From an uncultured Massilia sp. (GTDB lineage Bacteria; Pseudomonadota; Gammaproteobacteria; Burkholderiales; Burkholderiaceae_D), in contig NZ_CAJYEB010000035.1 of assembly GCF_913773735.1 (NCBI RefSeq), positions 186,001 to 250,000 of the forward strand: a DNA stretch of 64,000 bases, read 5' to 3'. A program made the translations under genes and the position numbers. The notes beneath the pieces are model-generated. The model ran no database searches. It was given only the letters and a program-made list of their open reading frames with translations, and had not been told where the DNA came from. This document shows, piece by piece, positions 60,882-64,000 of the stretch. Numbering within the stretch: the first letter of the stretch is position 1; each line of letters opens with the position of its first letter.

Positions 60882-61715
60882 ATGTCCCCCGACGAATACT
60901 GCCAGCAAAAGACCGTACAAAGCGGCTCGAGTTTCTACTACAGCTTCCTGTTCCTGCCGCCCGAGCGCCGGCGCGCGATCACGGCGCTGTACGCGTTCTG
61001 CCGGGAGGTCGACGACACCGTCGACGAGACCAGCGACGGCGCCGTCGCGCGCATCAAGCTGGCGTGGTGGCGCACCGAGCTGGCCGCCATGGTCAAGGGC
61101 GCGCCGACGCATCCGGTGACGCAGGCCCTGCTGCCGCACCTGCAGGCCTACGACCTCAAGGAGGCGCACCTGCAGGCCATCGTCGACGGCATGGAGATGG
61201 ACCTGGACCAGTCGCGCTACCTCGACTATCCGGGCCTGCGCAAGTACTGCTGGCACGTGGCCGGCGTGGTCGGCATCCTGTCGGCCAGCATCTTCGGCGC
61301 CAGCGATCCGAAGACGCTGGAGTACGCGGAAAAGCTGGGCCTGGCCTTCCAGCTCACCAACATCATCCGCGACGTCGGCGAGGATGCGCGCAAGGGCCGG
61401 ATCTACCTGCCCGTCAACGAGCTGCAGCAGTTCGGCGTGACCGCCGCCGACATCCTGAACGCGCGCCACGGCGAGAAGTTCGAGGCGCTGATGCGCTTCC
61501 AGGCCCGGCGCGCCCAGGCGACCTACGACGAAGCCTTCGCGCTGCTGCCGAAGGCCGACCGGCGCGCCCAGCGCCCGGGCCTGATGATGGCCGCGATCTA
61601 CCGCACGCTGCTCGATGAGATCGAGCGCGACGGCTACCACGTGCTCACGCAAAAGATCTCGCTGACGCCGCTGCGCAAGCTGTGGCTGGCGTGGAAGACC
61701 TATGTCCGGAACTGA
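60882..61715 (+). CDS. hpnD: presqualene diphosphate synthase HpnD
   Basis: This 277-residue prenyltransferase has FYYSFLFLPPERR, the motif CREVDDTVDE, and QLTNIIRDVGEDARKGRIYLP with the second aspartate motif. It joins two farnesyl diphosphates to presqualene diphosphate. Its end overlaps hpnE by 14 bases. Confidence 0.92.
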   Translation: MSPDEYCQQKTVQSGSSFYYSFLFLPPERRRAITALYAFCREVDDTVDETSDGAVARIKLAWWRTELAAMVKGAPTHPVTQALLPHLQAYDLKEAHLQAIVDGMEMDLDQSRYLDYPGLRKYCWHVAGVVGILSASIFGASDPKTLEYAEKLGLAFQLTNIIRDVGEDARKGRIYLPVNELQQFGVTAADILNARHGEKFEALMRFQARRAQATYDEAFALLPKADRRAQRPGLMMAAIYRTLLDEIERDGYHVLTQKISLTPLRKLWLAWKTYVRN

Positions 61716-63120
61716 GGACGGCGCCGGCCGCCGCCGCGTCGCCGTCATCGGCGGCGGCTGGGCGGGCTGCGCCGCGGCGGTCGAACTGGCCGACGCCGGC
61801 TGCGCGGTGGTGCTGTACGAGGCCGCGCGCACGCTGGGCGGGCGCGCCCGCGCCGTGCAGCTCGACGGCCGCGCGCTGGACAACGGCCAGCACATCCTGC
61901 TGGGCGCCTACCGCGACACGCTGGCGCTGCTGCGCCGCGTCGGCGTCGACCCGCGCGCGGCCTTCCTGCGCCTGCCGCTGCAGATGCGCTACCCGCCCGC
62001 CAGCGGCTTGCTGGACTTCGTCGCGCCGCGCCTGCCGGCGCCGCTGCACATGCTCGCCGCCCTGCTGCGCGCGCGCGGCCTGGCGCGCGAGGACAAGCTG
62101 GCGCTGGCGCGCTTCACCACCAGCGCGCGCTGGATGGGCTGGCAGCTCCATCGCGATTGCAGCGTGAGCGAACTGCTGCAGCGCTTCGACCAGACGCCGC
62201 GCGTGCAGCGCCTGCTGTGGGCGCCGCTGTGCATCGCCGCCCTGAACACGCCGCCCGAGCGCGCCTCCGCCAAGGTCTTCCTGGCGGTGCTGCGCGACAG
62301 CCTGGGCGCGCGCCGCGCCGCCTCCGACATGCTGTTGCCGCGCCTGCCGCTCGACGCGCTGTTCCCCGACGCCGCGCGCGCCTGGCTGGAACGGCGCGGC
62401 GCGCACGTGGCGCTGGGCAGCCGGGTCCGGGACATCGCGCGCGTCGTCATGGAGGGCGGCATCGGCGGCGACATGGACCGCGCAGGCACGGACGGCGGCG
62501 GCGGCTGGTGCGTGACCGTCAACGGCGCCGACGCGCGCTTCGATGCCGTCGTGGTGGCCACCGCACCCTGGCAGGCCGCGGCGCTGGTGCGCGCACTGCC
62601 CGGCATGGCGCCGGTGGCGCAACAGCTCGACGCCTTCGCCTACGAACCCATTTCGACCGTCTACCTGCAGTACGCCGCCGGCACGCGCCTGCCGCTGCCG
62701 TTCTGCGCCCTGCTCGACGCGCCCGCCGAAGGCCTGTGGGGCCAGTTCGCCTTCGACCGCGGCCAGCTCGACGCCGGCCAGGACGGCCTGCTGGCCGTGG
62801 TCGTCAGCGCCGCCGGCGACGCCGCGGCGCTGCCCCGGGAGGCGCTGGCGGCGGCCGTCGCCGCCCAGCTGGCGGGCGTGTTCGGCATGCCCGCCCTGGC
62901 CGCGTCCGCCTGGAGCCGCGTCGTCACGGAAAAGCGCGCGACCTTCGCCTGCGCGCCCGGCCTGCAGCGCCCCGGCAATGCGACCGGCCTCGCCGGGCTG
63001 GCGCTGGCCGGCGACTACACGGCCGGCGCGTATCCGGCGACGCTGGAGTCCGCCGTGCGCAGCGGCGTCGCGGCGGCGCGCCAGGTCGCACGCCCGGGCG
63101 CGCCGGGAAGCCCCGCATGA
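61702..63120 (+). CDS. hpnE: hydroxysqualene dehydroxylase HpnE
   Basis: This 472-residue FAD amine-oxidase-like protein starts with the dinucleotide-binding VAVIGGGWAGCAAAVELADAG and ends with GLALAGDYTAGAYPATLESA. It reduces hydroxysqualene to squalene, the last step of HpnCDE. Squalene feeds hopanoids or C30 carotenoids. No squalene-hopene cyclase gene is in the window. Confidence 0.9.
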   Translation: MSGTEDGAGRRRVAVIGGGWAGCAAAVELADAGCAVVLYEAARTLGGRARAVQLDGRALDNGQHILLGAYRDTLALLRRVGVDPRAAFLRLPLQMRYPPASGLLDFVAPRLPAPLHMLAALLRARGLAREDKLALARFTTSARWMGWQLHRDCSVSELLQRFDQTPRVQRLLWAPLCIAALNTPPERASAKVFLAVLRDSLGARRAASDMLLPRLPLDALFPDAARAWLERRGAHVALGSRVRDIARVVMEGGIGGDMDRAGTDGGGGWCVTVNGADARFDAVVVATAPWQAAALVRALPGMAPVAQQLDAFAYEPISTVYLQYAAGTRLPLPFCALLDAPAEGLWGQFAFDRGQLDAGQDGLLAVVVSAAGDAAALPREALAAAVAAQLAGVFGMPALAASAWSRVVTEKRATFACAPGLQRPGNATGLAGLALAGDYTAGAYPATLESAVRSGVAAARQVARPGAPGSPA

Positions 63121-63258
63121 TGCCGCCGGCGCACTCCGGGCTGTCGCGCCCCAGGGCAGCCTGGCCCGCCAAATGCGCAGTCCGTCGCACGCCGGTGGCG
63201 TCCGGCGGATGCGCGCCGTACAGTGGCAGCATCGAACAACGTGTGTACGGAAATGCAA

Positions 63259-63408
63259 ATGAACATGGCACTGGGCTTGCGCACCCTCGCACTGCTGGCC
63301 GTCGTGGCGCTGGCCACCGCCGCGCTGGTCCACCCGCGCCTGCTGCTCGGCCCGGACGCCGCCCCGCATCCGGCCCTGAACGCGCTGCCGTCGATCGGCA
63401 GGAACTGA
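63259..63408 (+). CDS. possible small hydrophobic protein
   Basis: This is a frame of about 49 residues (MNMALGLRTLALLAVVALATAALV then a Pro-rich tail). The hydrophobic N-terminus could be a signal or membrane helix. The ribosome site GGAA at 63247-63250 is weak. It lies in the 307-base gap between hpnE and the next gene and could be spurious. Confidence 0.35.
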   Translation: MNMALGLRTLALLAVVALATAALVHPRLLLGPDAAPHPALNALPSIGRN

Positions 63409-63427
63409 GCGCGGGCGGACGCTGACC

Positions 63428-64000
63428 ATGGGCAAACTGGACTACCTCGACGCGCTCAAGCGCGCCATGCTGGGCCTGGCGCCGGACGTCCAGGCCAGGA
63501 CGCTGGCCTACTACGAACAACGCTTCGTCGACGGCGCCATCGCCGGCCGCAGCGAGGCGGACGTGGCGGCCGAGCTGGACGATCCGCGCAAGATCGCGAT
63601 GACCTTGCGCGCCAGCGCGCACATGAACACGCTGGCCGAGCGCAAGCATCCGGCGCGCACGCTGCGCGTGCTGGTGTCCGCCGCCGGCCTGGCGATCTTC
63701 AACCTGTTCATGATCGTGCCGGCGATCGTCTACTCGGCGCTGCTGTTCGCGCTGTACGTGTGCGCGCTGTGCTTCTACCTGGCCGGCATCGCCACCACGG
63801 CCAGCGGCCTGGCCGGCGCCAACGAGCTCGTGCTCGACTGGCCGAGCCGCCTGGCGGCGCTGGACGAGGACGGCCATGGCGAGCGCCAGACCCGCATCGT
63901 CATCGGCGACCACGGCATCAACGTGCGCCAGGACCGTCCCCGCGGCGCGGCGCGCGCTGCCGCTGCGAGCGCGGGCGCCACCGCCGACGCGCATGCCGAG
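63428..64000 (+). CDS. DUF1700/HAAS-type membrane protein (3' truncated by window edge)
   Basis: The open frame runs to the window end without a stop (191 codons). It starts MGKLDYLDALKRAMLGL, the HAAS/DUF1700 N-terminal helical domain. Hydrophobic segments follow at about residues 82-128. The family often pairs with PadR-type regulators. The function is unknown, and the rest lies outside. Confidence 0.7.
   Translation, partial: MGKLDYLDALKRAMLGLAPDVQARTLAYYEQRFVDGAIAGRSEADVAAELDDPRKIAMTLRASAHMNTLAERKHPARTLRVLVSAAGLAIFNLFMIVPAIVYSALLFALYVCALCFYLAGIATTASGLAGANELVLDWPSRLAALDEDGHGERQTRIVIGDHGINVRQDRPRGAARAAAASAGATADAHAE

Overview
The window is a high-GC betaproteobacterial chromosome segment. 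It most resembles Massilia or a related Oxalobacteraceae (Burkholderiales). This rests on the gene order tig-clpP-clpX-lon-hupB-tRNA-Asp-ppiD, the run mltG-tmk-holB-pilZ-tatD, the PEP-CTERM proteins, the hpnCDE squalene genes and the general protein similarity. No search was run, so the genus is an inference.

Region 1 (1-7850) is the most unusual part. It starts with the 3' part of a sigma-54 activator gene (GAFTGA loop, Fis-type helix-turn-helix) and an AT-richer exported orphan. After these comes a five-gene operon that looks like a divergent functional-amyloid (Fap-like) export system. It encodes an 845-residue Asn/Thr/Ser- then Gly/Ala-rich repeat protein, two smaller exported proteins, a C39-type cysteine peptidase (FapD-like), and an outer-membrane barrel with an N-terminal coiled coil (FapF-like). 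All three exported non-enzymatic proteins carry an Arg-Gly-Gly site suited to C39 cleavage and a related Gln-Asn-rich C-terminal segment. A near-consensus sigma-54 promoter (2083-2098) lies before the first gene. A strong intrinsic terminator between genes 1 and 2 probably sets the ratio of fibre subunit to export machinery.

Region 2 (7927-19560) is mostly housekeeping: lpxO, two small proteins, a PRMT-like methyltransferase, the mltG-tmk-holB-pilZ-acetyltransferase-tatD-ankyrin run on the minus strand, then ygfZ, a small DUF4936-type gene and an NRDE gene on the plus strand, and an SDR protein lacking the catalytic lysine. Region 3 (19700-28221) has a tyrosine recombinase with a duplicated upstream element, an 89-bp tandem repeat, two MFS transporters and a fatty-acid CoA ligase/beta-oxidation pair. 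Region 4 (28438-36228) has selO (no ordinary start codon in the expected place), msrB, yciB, bolA, two tandem parvulins, an SGNH esterase and two PEP-CTERM proteins. Each PEP-CTERM gene has a sigma-54 promoter-like site upstream. Region 5 (36543-50383) has purL, an atypical response regulator, a 17-bp repeat array, a fused oxoprolinase, nnr, and the divergent ybbA/tesA pair followed by selU. Region 6 (50394-64000) holds a REP-like inverted pair, ppiD, two tRNA-Asp, hupB, lon, clpX, clpP, tig, tRNA-Leu, hpnCDE and a truncated DUF1700-like gene.

The main hypothesis is that the window contains parts of a surface-matrix regulon controlled by RpoN. It would include the amyloid-like operon and the PEP-CTERM proteins, with the activator at the left edge as a candidate regulator.
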